In this document: in pieces, positions 26,598 to 35,275 of the stretch
How positions within the stretch are numbered: position 1 is the stretch's first letter
Layout of the letters: each line of letters starts with the position of its first letter
Origin: Aneurinibacillus tyrosinisolvens
GTDB lineage: Bacteria; Bacillota; Bacilli; Aneurinibacillales; Aneurinibacillaceae
Reading direction: 5' to 3'
DNA length: 64,000 bases
Assembly: GCF_001015055.1 (NCBI RefSeq)
Contig: NZ_BBWZ01000011.1
Span: 1-64,000 of the forward strand
Program-made: the position numbers and the translations under genes
The notes under the pieces: model-generated
The model's database searches: none
What the model was told of the DNA's origin: nothing
The model's input: only the letters and a program-made list of their open reading frames with translations

Positions 26598-27877
26598 TTT
26601 GCTTCCCCCTTCCCGCGCAGAAAGTAAATCGTATCAATTTCTACCTGCTGCGCCACGCGCGCGATATCTTCTTTCGATGTACCGCTGATTCCGTCCAGCA
26701 TTTCCTCCAGCGAACGGAGGCGCCCGTTCAATCTGCCGTTGTAATCCATGTTAACCATCGCGACAGCACTGTCACGCGATTCCCTTAGCTGATTTGACAG
26801 GGTCGCCTTCGTCTGGTTCAGCTCCAAATCGCTAATCTCGCCGCGCTTCATCATTTCCAGCTGCTGTTTAATAATCTCTACCGCTTTTTCGTAGTTCTCT
26901 GTTTCAATACCCGACATGATCATGCATAACCCTTTATGGCTTTCAAGCTGTGATACAGCATAGTAAGCAAGAGACGCTTTCTCCCGCACGTTCGTAAACA
27001 GCTTGGAATGAGGAAAACCTCCAAGTACACCGCTGTACATCATAAGATGAATAAACTGATCGTCCGCATAATTGATCTGCGTCCGCATTCCGATGTTTAA
27101 TTTCCCTTGCGAAACCTGCATTTCTTCCACGACGACATTTTCCTTGACGACTTCCTTCTTATACTCAGTCGGGGGAACTTCTTTTATCCCCGTACGCGAA
27201 AGCGTGAGATGCTTGTCGATTAAAGCAGCCACACCTTCCTGTTTGACATCGCCTACAACGTAAATATCAACTGGATAAGAGGCTAATATCTCCTTATAAA
27301 AATCGTATAAATCCCGGGCCGTGACCTGCGGGATTTCTTCTTTAACGCCATAAGCCAGCAGGCGGTACGGCTCTTCCTTGCACATTTCCTCCGTGACGCG
27401 CTGGTTCGCGTACCGCATTTTATCATCAATTAATCCTTCAATTCTCTTGGCCAGCGCATCCTTCTCCAGAGCAACAAATTTCTCGGAAAATGCTCCGTTT
27501 TCAAGAAGTGGCCGTGTTAAAATTTCTCCTAAAAACTGTACGCCCTCTTCCAGCAGCGGCCTTGCATCCGACAGGAATTTCTCATTGGCGATTTCCAGAT
27601 AAAGCTGAATGATTTGTTTCTCGCCCCTTTTCATAACGCTTGCACTAAAAATCGCTCCGTACAGAGAATTGAGGTGGCGCTGAAGCATGGCTGGCTCAGG
27701 ATATTTCTCGCTCCCCCGCTGCAGAACGTTCGGAAGCAGCGCTCCCTTTGTGACAAACGACTCGGTAAGGGGCAGCTCAATATGTATCATAATGGTGTTC
27801 GTCTTAAACTTCTCAGTCGGCAGTACGTGAAGAGAAATGCCGTTTTGTTCCTCGCTTTTAAATAATAGCTCGTTCAT
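26594..27877 (-). CDS. ymfF: M16 family protease-like subunit YmfF (inactive partner)
   Basis: A 427-residue M16-fold protein of the same length as its neighbour YmfH, but without an HxxEH zinc motif where one would be expected (VTKGALLPNVLQRGS). It is therefore likely the non-catalytic half of a YmfF-YmfH heterodimer. The C-terminal M16 half is recognisable (SDLELNQTKATLSNQLRES). The ATG follows GAAAGGAGCG. A promoter is at 27915-27943. Confidence 0.92.
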   Translation of the reverse strand: MNELLFKSEEQNGISLHVLPTEKFKTNTIMIHIELPLTESFVTKGALLPNVLQRGSEKYPEPAMLQRHLNSLYGAIFSASVMKRGEKQIIQLYLEIANEKFLSDARPLLEEGVQFLGEILTRPLLENGAFSEKFVALEKDALAKRIEGLIDDKMRYANQRVTEEMCKEEPYRLLAYGVKEEIPQVTARDLYDFYKEILASYPVDIYVVGDVKQEGVAALIDKHLTLSRTGIKEVPPTEYKKEVVKENVVVEEMQVSQGKLNIGMRTQINYADDQFIHLMMYSGVLGGFPHSKLFTNVREKASLAYYAVSQLESHKGLCMIMSGIETENYEKAVEIIKQQLEMMKRGEISDLELNQTKATLSNQLRESRDSAVAMVNMDYNGRLNGRLRSLEEMLDGISGTSKEDIARVAQQVEIDTIYFLRGKGEAK

Positions 27878-27914
27878 GAATTCGCTCCTTTCATGTGGTT
27901 ACACCCTTTTCACT

Positions 27915-27943
27915 ATTCTACCCCATTTAACATATCATACCAA
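27915..27943 (-). promoter_or_regulatory. Probable ymfF-ymfH promoter
   Basis: On the minus strand TTGGTA (27938-27943), a 17-bp spacer and TAGAAT (27915-27920), just after the zinc-ribbon gene stop. Confidence 0.6.
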
Positions 27944-27950
27944 CACCCGT

Positions 27951-28112
27951 TTAGAAGTCGCTTTCATACTGATGTGTTTCTTCGAGCTGGCTTTCCTCAT
28001 CCGTCATGGACTGAAACCGGCCGCAATTCGGTTCAAGGCAAAGCATTCCCTTCAGGTTTCGGTCCGTATACGGCATTCCGTTTTCATTTCCGCAATACTT
28101 GCATCTCCACAT
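27951..28112 (-). CDS. Small zinc-ribbon-like protein (53 aa)
   Basis: A 53-residue protein beginning MWRCKYCGNENG and containing CLEPNCGRF: four cysteines in a CxxC...CxxxxC layout suggest one bound zinc. The second half is acidic (MTDEESQLEETHQYESD). The start ATG lies 8 bases after AAAGGAG. It is transcribed towards ymfF. I do not recognise a named family; small zinc-ribbon proteins of this size are often nucleic-acid or protein-binding accessory factors. Codon use and the clean ribosome site support a real gene. Confidence 0.75.
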   Translation of the reverse strand: MWRCKYCGNENGMPYTDRNLKGMLCLEPNCGRFQSMTDEESQLEETHQYESDF

Positions 28113-28335
28113 AACGATGCTCCTTTCCCAAATGAATTTGTTTATAGTGTTTACTGCAGGGAAAGTTTTATGAGAGCAAGTATACGTTGTCGAATTATCA
28201 AATATTCAGTCTTTTTGTGCGCTTGCCCGGGAAATGCCCGCTGTTTCATTTCCAATGAATTCGGGTTTAAAAAATAAAGACGATCTCCTGTGCAGCCTTG
28301 TTTACATGACTACGATACAGAGGGAGCTGAATAGA

Positions 28336-28626
28336 ATGAAGGATGACAGAGTGTTAGCTGGCCCTGACAATACAGATACAAAGCAAATGGCGATGGCTTT
28401 TGAAATTGAAGCGACAAACAGGTGGCAGAAAGTAGGATCGATGCTGCAAAGTGAACAAGTGGAGTGGAAAGTCACTTCCGCTGAAGGCAAACCGCTTGAT
28501 AAATCATGTTATGAAGTAAAGTATGAAAATATCGGGAATAAGTCAAAAGAAATTTTCTTTAAAAATACGTGTGATACAACCATCGTAGTTACGAGTAAAG
28601 TTGTACAGGACGAAAACAACCACTAA
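28336..28626 (+). CDS. Hypothetical protein (96 aa)
   Basis: A 96-residue soluble protein, MKDDRVLAGPDNTDTKQMAM..., with a Lys/Glu-rich core and a predicted beta-rich C-terminal half (CYEVKYENIGNKSKEIFFKN). No family recognised. The start is the ATG 9 bases after GAGGGAG; longer in-frame starts upstream lack such a site. It is divergent from the zinc-ribbon gene and ends at a very strong terminator shared with the convergent gene at 28714. Confidence 0.65.
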   Translation: MKDDRVLAGPDNTDTKQMAMAFEIEATNRWQKVGSMLQSEQVEWKVTSAEGKPLDKSCYEVKYENIGNKSKEIFFKNTCDTTIVVTSKVVQDENNH

Positions 28627-28629
28627 AAA

Positions 28630-28692
28630 GCCCGCGAAAAAAGCTGTTGGTCCCCCTGCCAACAGCTTTTTTCGCGGGCCCGTCCTATTTTT
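28630..28692. terminator. Very long perfect-stem terminator between convergent genes
   Basis: A 21-bp uninterrupted stem (28630-28650 against 28659-28679) with an 8-base loop, followed on the plus strand by CCGTCCTATTTTTTT. It separates two convergent small genes. The stem is longer than any other terminator in the window. Confidence 0.9.
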
Positions 28693-28713
28693 TTCACTAA
28701 ATGAAGAGAGTCC

Positions 28714-28923
28714 TTACAGATAAAAGCCTTCCTTCGCATACGCCGAATCAGTAAGAGGGGTGGCCATAATTAAAGAATCAAGCACGCGAATCCATCCTTT
28801 AGCCGCACAAACATCCGCTTCTGCTATGATCATATCTGCTGTAGTATTTAAAAGAACAGCCAATTCTTCAATATCCACCCTCCCCTTCTCCCATACTGTA
28901 TCTAAAAATTCGTTTCTGAACAT
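28714..28923 (-). CDS. Hypothetical protein (69 aa), helix-turn-helix-like
   Basis: A 69-residue protein, MFRNEFLDTVWEKGRVDIEE..., whose middle (VDIEELAVLLNTTADMIIAEADVCAAKGWIRV) has the pattern of a small winged-helix or helix-turn-helix unit. This is inference from the helix pattern only; no family is recognised. The ATG at 28923 is 8 bases after AGGGGG; an ATG two codons upstream is too close to that site. Convergent with the 28336 gene. Confidence 0.6.
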   Translation of the reverse strand: MFRNEFLDTVWEKGRVDIEELAVLLNTTADMIIAEADVCAAKGWIRVLDSLIMATPLTDSAYAKEGFYL

Positions 28924-29106
28924 TTTCATGTCCCCCTTCTTTTTAGTTTTCATCTCTCTTTACTATACCTCTTTTAGAAAGAATATTATGTCTATTCTTG
29001 AGACGAAGAATGATGAAAAAATCGAGCCAATTCGACAAATGCAAAAATGAAACTTCTGTGTTTCCCATCCGTAAATACAAGAAAGACAAAACGAGGAGAG
29101 AAAAAT

Positions 29107-29304
29107 ATGATTAAATTTTTACTTTTTTTAGCCGTTGTTTATTTCGTTTTCAAGTTCTTCATAAGAAGGAGCCGATATAAGCGCCACCGGCATTTTAGCA
29201 GCAGTGACTTCCATCGCCCGCACTCACACCGTCACGGGCATTCACAGTACGGCCACTCCCACTATAAACACCGCCACAAGAGCCACAGCTTCTTCTCCAG
29301 CTGA
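29107..29304 (+). CDS. Small membrane protein with a His-rich tail (65 aa)
   Basis: Residues 1-18 are a single hydrophobic helix (MIKFLLFLAVVYFVFKFF), followed by a basic stretch (IRRSRYKRHRH) and a tail in which His alternates with Ser, Arg, Gly and Lys; more than ten His in about 40 residues. The orientation is likely inside-positive with a metal-binding tail. Ribosome site GAGGAGAG. The next gene, a kinase, begins 29 bp downstream in the same direction, so they probably form one unit. I do not recognise the family; metal buffering or membrane anchoring of a partner are possible roles. Confidence 0.7.
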   Translation: MIKFLLFLAVVYFVFKFFIRRSRYKRHRHFSSSDFHRPHSHRHGHSQYGHSHYKHRHKSHSFFSS

Positions 29305-29332
29305 GGGTTTTTCAGCAGTTAGGAAGCGTCCC

Positions 29333-30172
29333 ATGCTAAACGACATGTACACCCGAATCAAAGAGTGGTTTATGGATCGGCCCCTCCCTGAAGGCAGTCT
29401 CGTAAAATCGAGCTACCGAATAGAAAAAGTACTGGGACTGGGAAGCTACGGCATTTCCTATCTTGTTTCTGATTTGTCTTCAGGCAAACTCCGTGTGCTC
29501 AAGCAGGTGAGGCCAAGCCGCCTGGGAACCGCAAAGGGCCGGCCATTGTATGAATACGAGATAGGCATCCTATCCGGCATCGGGCACTCGCAAATGCCCA
29601 CTCTGTTTGATGCGTTTGAGGAAAAGCAAAACTTATTTTATGTCATGAGTTATATAGAGGGCAAAACACTCGAAGACTTATTGTTTGAAGATGGCTGCAC
29701 ATACGATGAACAAAAGTCGTTTCAGACGATTATGGATTTGCTGGAGCTTGTGGATTACTTGCATAGGAAAGGAATCATCCACCGGGATGTTCGTATTCCA
29801 AATGTCATCTGGCACGAAGGCAAGGTATATTTAATCGACTTCGGCCTTGCCCGTTATCTTGGGGATTCTGCCTCCTATACGGAAGAGACGACGGATGGAT
29901 ATTGGATGGAGAAACGGTTAAAGCGGGAAGTCCACCCGCGAAGCGATCTATACGCGCTGGGCCATTTCATGCTCTTTATGCTTTACAGTACGTACACAAA
30001 TGAAGATAAGAAGGAAGAAAGCTGGGAGGATGAACTTGAGCTTTCGGCACCTGCTACCCACATCATTCGCCGCATGCTCCAGCTTGATACGCCTTATAAA
30101 TCGATAGAAGAGCTAAGAGAGGATATTGCACGCCATTTAGCTTCTCTGAATGCTGAGCAACCCGGCACCTAA
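29333..30172 (+). CDS. Ser/Thr protein kinase family protein
   Basis: A 279-residue eukaryotic-type protein kinase. The Gly loop is GLGSYG (35-40), the ATP-binding lysine is Lys57 in RVLKQV, the catalytic loop is HRDVRIPN with Asp152 and Asn157, and the metal Asp is in DFG (169-171). It is shorter than PrkC-type kinases and has no membrane helix or PASTA repeats. Family relatives occur in Bacillales near small membrane proteins. The start is the ATG 9 bases after AGGAAG; a longer open frame running back over the His-rich gene is rejected as overlap. Substrates unknown. Confidence 0.85.
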   Translation: MLNDMYTRIKEWFMDRPLPEGSLVKSSYRIEKVLGLGSYGISYLVSDLSSGKLRVLKQVRPSRLGTAKGRPLYEYEIGILSGIGHSQMPTLFDAFEEKQNLFYVMSYIEGKTLEDLLFEDGCTYDEQKSFQTIMDLLELVDYLHRKGIIHRDVRIPNVIWHEGKVYLIDFGLARYLGDSASYTEETTDGYWMEKRLKREVHPRSDLYALGHFMLFMLYSTYTNEDKKEESWEDELELSAPATHIIRRMLQLDTPYKSIEELREDIARHLASLNAEQPGT

Positions 30173-30190
30173 TATGGCCGGGTTGCTTTT
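30157..30190 (+). terminator. Terminator of the kinase unit
   Basis: Stem GCAACCCGGC/GCCGGGTTGC followed by T4; the kinase stop lies in the loop. Confidence 0.85.
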
Positions 30191-30222
30191 CATTCTCAGT
30201 GTTTACATAACGTTTTTATGGT

Positions 30223-31062
30223 TTACTTCTTGTCACCTTTCACGATCCCATGTTCCGGATAAGTAATCCAATCGCTCCAGCTGCCAGGATACAGCTTCAT
30301 GTTTTTGTACCCTGCCGTCTCCAGCGCGAACAAATTCGCGCACGCTGTTACGCCTGAGCCGCAATAAACGATAAGTTCGCGATCACGTGGCAGCTGCGCA
30401 AAGTGCTCAGCTAATTCCCTGCCCGTGCGCCAGCTTCCGTCGCCAGTAACAACGTCCTGCCAGTCGTAATGGAGCGCGCCCGGGATGTGTCCGCCAACGG
30501 CATCAATCGGCTCCACCGCCCCGGTATACCGCTCAAACGCCCGGGAATCGATGAGCACCGCCTCGGGATGGAGCGTGCTGTTCCGAACGTCCTCCACTGT
30601 TCTTAGCAAGTCATGGTGCATATCCGGCTCGTAGTGCACGGCTGAGCGGCGGGTAATCTCGTCGGTCACCGGGAGGCCGGCTTTCTGCCACGCCGCCAAT
30701 CCACCGTCCAGAAGTGCGGCATTTTTATGGCCGACATAACGGAGCAGCCAGTAGCAGCGGGGCGCCATTGCACCCTTCTGATCATCATATAAAACAACGG
30801 ATGTATTTTGGTTTATTCCTGCCCCGCCCAATTTTTTTATAAAGTCCTCGGGATTTGGCCACGGATGCCTGCCTCCGTGCTCCCCTTTTGCGCCCGACAA
30901 GTCTTTCTCTAAATCAAAATAAACAGCGCCCGGAATATGGCCCGCCCCGTACGCCTCCCTGCCTTTGTCCGGTTCACCGAGGATAAACCGGCAGTCAATC
31001 AATGCAAGTTCCGGGTCATTCAGGTGTTCGGCAAGCCAGGAAACTGAAACAAGTGTGTCCAT
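30223..31062 (-). CDS. sseA: Sulfurtransferase (3-mercaptopyruvate/thiosulfate type)
   Basis: A 279-residue tandem rhodanese. The first rhodanese domain (1-about 130) is inactive; the second has the active-site loop CGSGVTAC near residue 240. CGSGVTA is the loop of 3-mercaptopyruvate and thiosulfate sulfurtransferases. It should transfer sulfane sulfur to cyanide or thiols. Downstream of the enoyl-CoA hydratase family gene with a 35-bp gap. The start ATG follows GGAGTGACACG. The exact donor is not determined by sequence. Confidence 0.92.
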   Translation of the reverse strand: MDTLVSVSWLAEHLNDPELALIDCRFILGEPDKGREAYGAGHIPGAVYFDLEKDLSGAKGEHGGRHPWPNPEDFIKKLGGAGINQNTSVVLYDDQKGAMAPRCYWLLRYVGHKNAALLDGGLAAWQKAGLPVTDEITRRSAVHYEPDMHHDLLRTVEDVRNSTLHPEAVLIDSRAFERYTGAVEPIDAVGGHIPGALHYDWQDVVTGDGSWRTGRELAEHFAQLPRDRELIVYCGSGVTACANLFALETAGYKNMKLYPGSWSDWITYPEHGIVKGDKK

Positions 31063-31097
31063 GAACGTGTCACTCCTTCTCCCACTAGTTTTTTGTG

Positions 31098-31901
31098 TTA
31101 TTTTCCTGTAAAGCGAGGCACCCGTTTTTCTTTAAAGGCGGTGACTCCCTCCTTATGGTCATCTGTCATCGCCATAACGGTTTGCGTGGCACGCTCCATC
31201 TCCAATATGTCCGCCAGATCGGCTGTAAGCGATTGGTTGGCGATTTTTTTAATCATAGCGTACGCCCGGGCTGGGCCGTGCGCCAGCTGCCGTGCGAGTT
31301 TGGCAACCTCCTCCCGGAGGGCATCGGCGGGATAAATTTCGTTCACCATCCCCCAGTCCTGCGCTTTTTCCACTGAAATCGTTTTGCCGGTAAAAAGCAG
31401 TTCCTTGGCCCGGTGCGTTCCGAGGGTGCGCGGCAGGAAGAACATGCCGCCTCCATCGGCAATTAAGCCGACCTGGGCAAAGCTTACCGCAAATTTGCTG
31501 TCTTCCGCCGCTATGACCAGATCACATGCCAGAGCCAGGCATACACCCGCCCCGACTGCATACCCGTTCACCGCCGCGATAACCGGCTTCTCAAGCTCAG
31601 ATATTTTCTGGACGAGGTCGTTGAGCAGGGCGACAAAACCGTTTACCTGAAGGGGTGAGAGCTCACTCATGCTTTTCACATCCCCGCCCGCGCAAAAAGA
31701 ACGCCCGGCTCCGGTTAGAACCACGGCCCGGATCGCTTCGTCGCCTGCAGCTCTGTCGAACGCCGCAAGCAAGCCTCTAATCATTTCCTCGCTATATGCG
31801 TTCAATACGTCGGGCCGATTCAATGTAATGAACAGTACGTGGTCTTCTACTTCTATAAGCAGGTGTTCGTTTGTGTTTCGCTCGTTCATTAATGGATTCA
31901 T
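31098..31901 (-). CDS. Enoyl-CoA hydratase/isomerase family protein
   Basis: A 267-residue crotonase-fold protein. Oxyanion-hole segments are SFCAGGDVKSM (about 68-78) and NGYAVGAGVCLALACD (about 118-133). The segment VGLIADGGGMFFLPR replaces the usual second catalytic Glu region with Asp-Gly-Gly, as in PaaG-like isomerases, so hydratase activity is uncertain. The start at 31901 (5 bases after GGAAG) was chosen; an ATG four codons later is possible. It shares an operon with sseA, and its upstream region is divergent with ppdK. Confidence 0.88.
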   Translation of the reverse strand: MNPLMNERNTNEHLLIEVEDHVLFITLNRPDVLNAYSEEMIRGLLAAFDRAAGDEAIRAVVLTGAGRSFCAGGDVKSMSELSPLQVNGFVALLNDLVQKISELEKPVIAAVNGYAVGAGVCLALACDLVIAAEDSKFAVSFAQVGLIADGGGMFFLPRTLGTHRAKELLFTGKTISVEKAQDWGMVNEIYPADALREEVAKLARQLAHGPARAYAMIKKIANQSLTADLADILEMERATQTVMAMTDDHKEGVTAFKEKRVPRFTGK

Positions 31902-32137
31902 CCTTTCTTCCAGCAGGAATTTACGCTTTTTTCTCGAAAATAATACATATTCAACATTCGCCAAACAATATGCACATCCTTTTAAAAGAACGAAATTAAA
32001 CGTCAAAGATTGTTCACACATTGAATGGTTTTTTATCAATATAATGTTTCTGTACAATCCTTTCTTTTCTAAAACATATGATACGGTATAACCACGCTAG
32101 TTCATCGGAGGTGTCTTTCGCTTTCACGCGATATGTT

Positions 32138-34789
32138 ATGAAGGAGAAATACGTATATTTGTTTAATGAAGGAAATGCTTCAATGAATGGACTCCTTGGA
32201 AGAAAAGGCGCTAACCTTGCTGAAATGGTCAACTTGAAACTGCCTGTTCCTCAAGGATTTACGATTACAACAAACGCCTGCCGCAGGTTTTACGAAGAGG
32301 GAAAAATTATTCATCCGGCCATTGAGCAGGAAATACTGGAGGCCCTGGCCGCGCTTGAGCATTTGACCGGCAAACGGTTCGGCCACCGTGAAAACCCTCT
32401 GCTCGTTTCTGTCCGTTCCGGCTCATCGATTTCTATGCCCGGAATGATGGATACAATATTAAACCTTGGCCTGAATGATGAGACGGTTGCTTTCCTGGTT
32501 CAAAATGAGGCCAATGCCCGGTTCGCATATGATTCATACCGGCGCTTTATCCAAATGTTCGGCTCCATTGTGCTTGATGTTGACGGCAATTTATTTGAAG
32601 AAGAACTGGAACGAATGAAATTAAACAGCGGGGTTGAACTCGATTCCGAATTAAATGCAAACCATTTGCTTACATTGATTACGACTTATAAAGAGATTAT
32701 CGTCAGAGAAACAGGGGAACCATTTCCCCAGAATCCCCATACACAGTTAATGATGGCTATCGGGGCTGTGTTCGGCTCGTGGTATAACCAGCGTGCCATG
32801 ATTTACCGCAGAATACAGAAAATTCCCGAACACCTGGGAACGGCCGTCACCGTTCAGGAAATGGTATTTGGAAATCTGGGGTCGACATCCGGGACGGGTA
32901 TTGCCTTCACCCGCCACCCTTCGACCGGAAATAACGAGCTGTTCGGTGAGTTTATTTTAAATGCCCAGGGTGAGGACATTGTAGCGGGAATTCGTACTCC
33001 CCACCCGCTGTCTATATTAAAGGAAAGCATGCCGGATACTTTTGAGCAATTTAGGAAAGCGGCCCATACGCTGGAACAGCATTACCATGATGTACAGGAC
33101 ATCGAGTTCACCGTAGAAGACACACGGCTCTATCTCCTCCAGACGAGGGCGGCGAAACGCACGGCGGCAGCTACGATTAAAATTGCCGTCGACATGGCGA
33201 ATGAAGGCCTTATTACACGGGAACAGGCGATTATGCGCATCGACCCTGCCTCGCTCATGCCGCTCATGCAGTACAAGATCGACCCGCATGCTGATGTTCA
33301 TGTTATTGGTTATGGGATGAATGCCAGCTCCGGCGCAGCGACAGGCATCATTGTGTTCGACGCAGAAGAGGCCGAACGCCAGCACCGCACAGGCCACTCT
33401 GTTATTCTTGTACGGCAGGAAACAACACCCGAAGATATACACGGCATGGTCGCAAGCGCCGGGGTCCTCACAACGCGCGGCGGCGTAACGAGCCATGCAG
33501 CCGTTGTAGCCCGGGACTTAGGAATCCCTTCGGTCGTTGGCTGTGAGTCGTTTAAAGTCAATCTGGCTGAACGCCAGCTGCATACGGATTCCATTGTACT
33601 GCAGGAAGGCGATGTGGTGACGATATGCGGCTCAACCGGCCGGATTATTCATGGAGAAGTCCCGCTCGTCCCGCCGACTTTTACAGAGGAATTTTGCACG
33701 CTGCTTGCCTGGGCAAATGAATATAAGACCCTTGCCGTTTACGGCAGCGTGAATACTCCGCAAGAAGCCAGATTTGCCAGGAAGATGGGGGCAGAGGGGG
33801 TCGGGCTGTGCCGGACGGAGCTGATGTTTATGGACCCTGTCCGGCTGCCGATTGTTGCCAGAATGATGCTCGCCCACAGCAAACGGGAACGAAGAAAAGC
33901 ACTGCATAAATTAATCCCGCTCCAGAAGCAGGATTTTCTAGGAATTTTCCGCGCCATGGCAGGATGCGAGGTGACGATTCGCCTGATTGATCCGCCGCTG
34001 CACGAATTCCTTCCTAATCCGGCGACGCTGGCCCTGGAAATCGAACGGGCACGGGTGGCGGGAGACGAGGATCTTTTAGAAGAAAAGGAAGCCCTGCAGA
34101 AACGAATCGATATTCTTCATGAGCTTAATCCTTCTTTCGGTCACCGCGGCTGCCGAATCGGCATTACGTATCCGGAAGTTTACGAAATCCAGACAAGAGC
34201 GATTGCAGAAGCGGCACTTGAACTAAAAGCGGAGGGCATTACGGTATATCCCCGCATCATTGTCCCGCTCGTCAGCCATTCCAGAGAAATGAAAGTCGTA
34301 CGGGAGAACGTTGTAGAGACGCTGGAGCAGGTATTCAGTGTGTATCTTGATCGAATCGATATTCTCGTGGGCGCCTTTGTGGAACTTCCGCGCGCCTGTA
34401 TAACAGCAGACAAAATGGTTGAATATGCAGACTTTCTGACCTTCGGAACGAATGATTTAACACAATCAACGTATGGTTTCAGCCGGGATGATGCGGAAGG
34501 AAGATACCTTGCCTATTACCTGGATAATAATATCCTGCCTGAAAACCCGTTTTCTGTGCTTGATGTTGACGGGGTTGGCGAGCTCATTAAAATAGGAATT
34601 GAACGGGGACGAAAAACAAAACCCGATATCAAAATAGGCGTATGTGGTGAACATACGAGCGAGAAACAATCCGTCCGGTTCCTGCAGGAGATTGGGCTCG
34701 ATTTTATTTCATGCCTGCCCCACCGGGTCCCGTCGGCAAGAATCGCCGCCGCTCAGGCTGCCATACTCAAAACAAGAAAGCCAAAATAA
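32138..34789 (+). CDS. ppdK: Pyruvate, phosphate dikinase
   Basis: An 883-residue enzyme that interconverts pyruvate, ATP and Pi with PEP, AMP and PPi. Order: N-terminal ATP-grasp domain (LLGRKGANLAEMVNL, VSVRSGSSISMPGMMD), the central phospho-histidine domain with His453 in GGVTSHAAVVARDLG, and the C-terminal PEP/pyruvate barrel (CRTELMFM, FGTNDLTQ, GVCGEHTSE). The start is not firmly fixed: GGAGG lies 24 bases upstream of the ATG; the chosen start fits the family N-terminus KYVYLFNEGN. No PDRP regulator gene adjoins. Region 31902-32137 holds only its leader and promoter. Confidence 0.95.
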   Translation: MKEKYVYLFNEGNASMNGLLGRKGANLAEMVNLKLPVPQGFTITTNACRRFYEEGKIIHPAIEQEILEALAALEHLTGKRFGHRENPLLVSVRSGSSISMPGMMDTILNLGLNDETVAFLVQNEANARFAYDSYRRFIQMFGSIVLDVDGNLFEEELERMKLNSGVELDSELNANHLLTLITTYKEIIVRETGEPFPQNPHTQLMMAIGAVFGSWYNQRAMIYRRIQKIPEHLGTAVTVQEMVFGNLGSTSGTGIAFTRHPSTGNNELFGEFILNAQGEDIVAGIRTPHPLSILKESMPDTFEQFRKAAHTLEQHYHDVQDIEFTVEDTRLYLLQTRAAKRTAAATIKIAVDMANEGLITREQAIMRIDPASLMPLMQYKIDPHADVHVIGYGMNASSGAATGIIVFDAEEAERQHRTGHSVILVRQETTPEDIHGMVASAGVLTTRGGVTSHAAVVARDLGIPSVVGCESFKVNLAERQLHTDSIVLQEGDVVTICGSTGRIIHGEVPLVPPTFTEEFCTLLAWANEYKTLAVYGSVNTPQEARFARKMGAEGVGLCRTELMFMDPVRLPIVARMMLAHSKRERRKALHKLIPLQKQDFLGIFRAMAGCEVTIRLIDPPLHEFLPNPATLALEIERARVAGDEDLLEEKEALQKRIDILHELNPSFGHRGCRIGITYPEVYEIQTRAIAEAALELKAEGITVYPRIIVPLVSHSREMKVVRENVVETLEQVFSVYLDRIDILVGAFVELPRACITADKMVEYADFLTFGTNDLTQSTYGFSRDDAEGRYLAYYLDNNILPENPFSVLDVDGVGELIKIGIERGRKTKPDIKIGVCGEHTSEKQSVRFLQEIGLDFISCLPHRVPSARIAAAQAAILKTRKPK

Positions 34790-34842
34790 ACAAGGTGGAG
34801 CTTACAGGAATTTATTTTCCTGCTGCTCCACCTTGTTTTTAT
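34789..34842. terminator. Bidirectional terminator after ppdK
   Basis: 13-bp stem AACAAGGTGGAGC/GCTCCACCTTGTT followed by TTTT on the plus strand. It overlaps the ppdK stop and also ends the convergent gene at 34848. Confidence 0.9.
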
Positions 34843-34847
34843 TTCGA

Positions 34848-35258
34848 TTATTCATCGAGCGGTTTTAACTCATACCCGTCTTCAAACAACTGCTTGTACT
34901 TAATTTCAGGAAATGGGAGATGGGTGTGGGTATAATATCTTGTATCCATAACAATGCGCCCGTTTTCAGGAAAACCAAGATTATCGAAATAAGGCTTTGC
35001 CTGAACGAGCCTCCTTTGAATCTCAGACCAGGACTCATACTGCCAGCATATTTCCAGCTTATCATTAAACACGCTAAAGTGTACGCCCGTATCTGTAAGA
35101 AACGGTTCTACCTTCGTATGCATGATATCCCCGTTCCACACGATCATATCCCCGTTTGCAAGCAGGAGCCCTCTTGCATATTTCTCTTCACGGTAAATAT
35201 TTTTTACATCACGCCTTGTCGGATTCGTACATAGAAACAAATCATCCAGATTTCCCAT
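34848..35258 (-). CDS. Hypothetical protein (136 aa)
   Basis: A 136-residue soluble protein, MGNLDDLFLCTNPTRRDVKN... with many aromatic and acidic residues (DTGVHFSVFNDKLEICWQYESW, GRIVMDTRYYTHTHLPFPEI). I do not recognise it. The ATG follows GGGGTGTTAG. It starts 17 bp after the end of the frameshifted nucleotidyltransferase gene and is probably its operon partner. Convergent with ppdK. Confidence 0.7.
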   Translation of the reverse strand: MGNLDDLFLCTNPTRRDVKNIYREEKYARGLLLANGDMIVWNGDIMHTKVEPFLTDTGVHFSVFNDKLEICWQYESWSEIQRRLVQAKPYFDNLGFPENGRIVMDTRYYTHTHLPFPEIKYKQLFEDGYELKPLDE

Positions 35259-35275
35259 ACTAACACCCCGCTTAA

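Noticed and set aside
29204-29332. Long N-terminal extension of the kinase overlapping the His-rich gene
   Set aside because: The extension is low-complexity Thr/Ala, lies on top of another coding frame and lacks a ribosome site; the ATG at 29333 has one.
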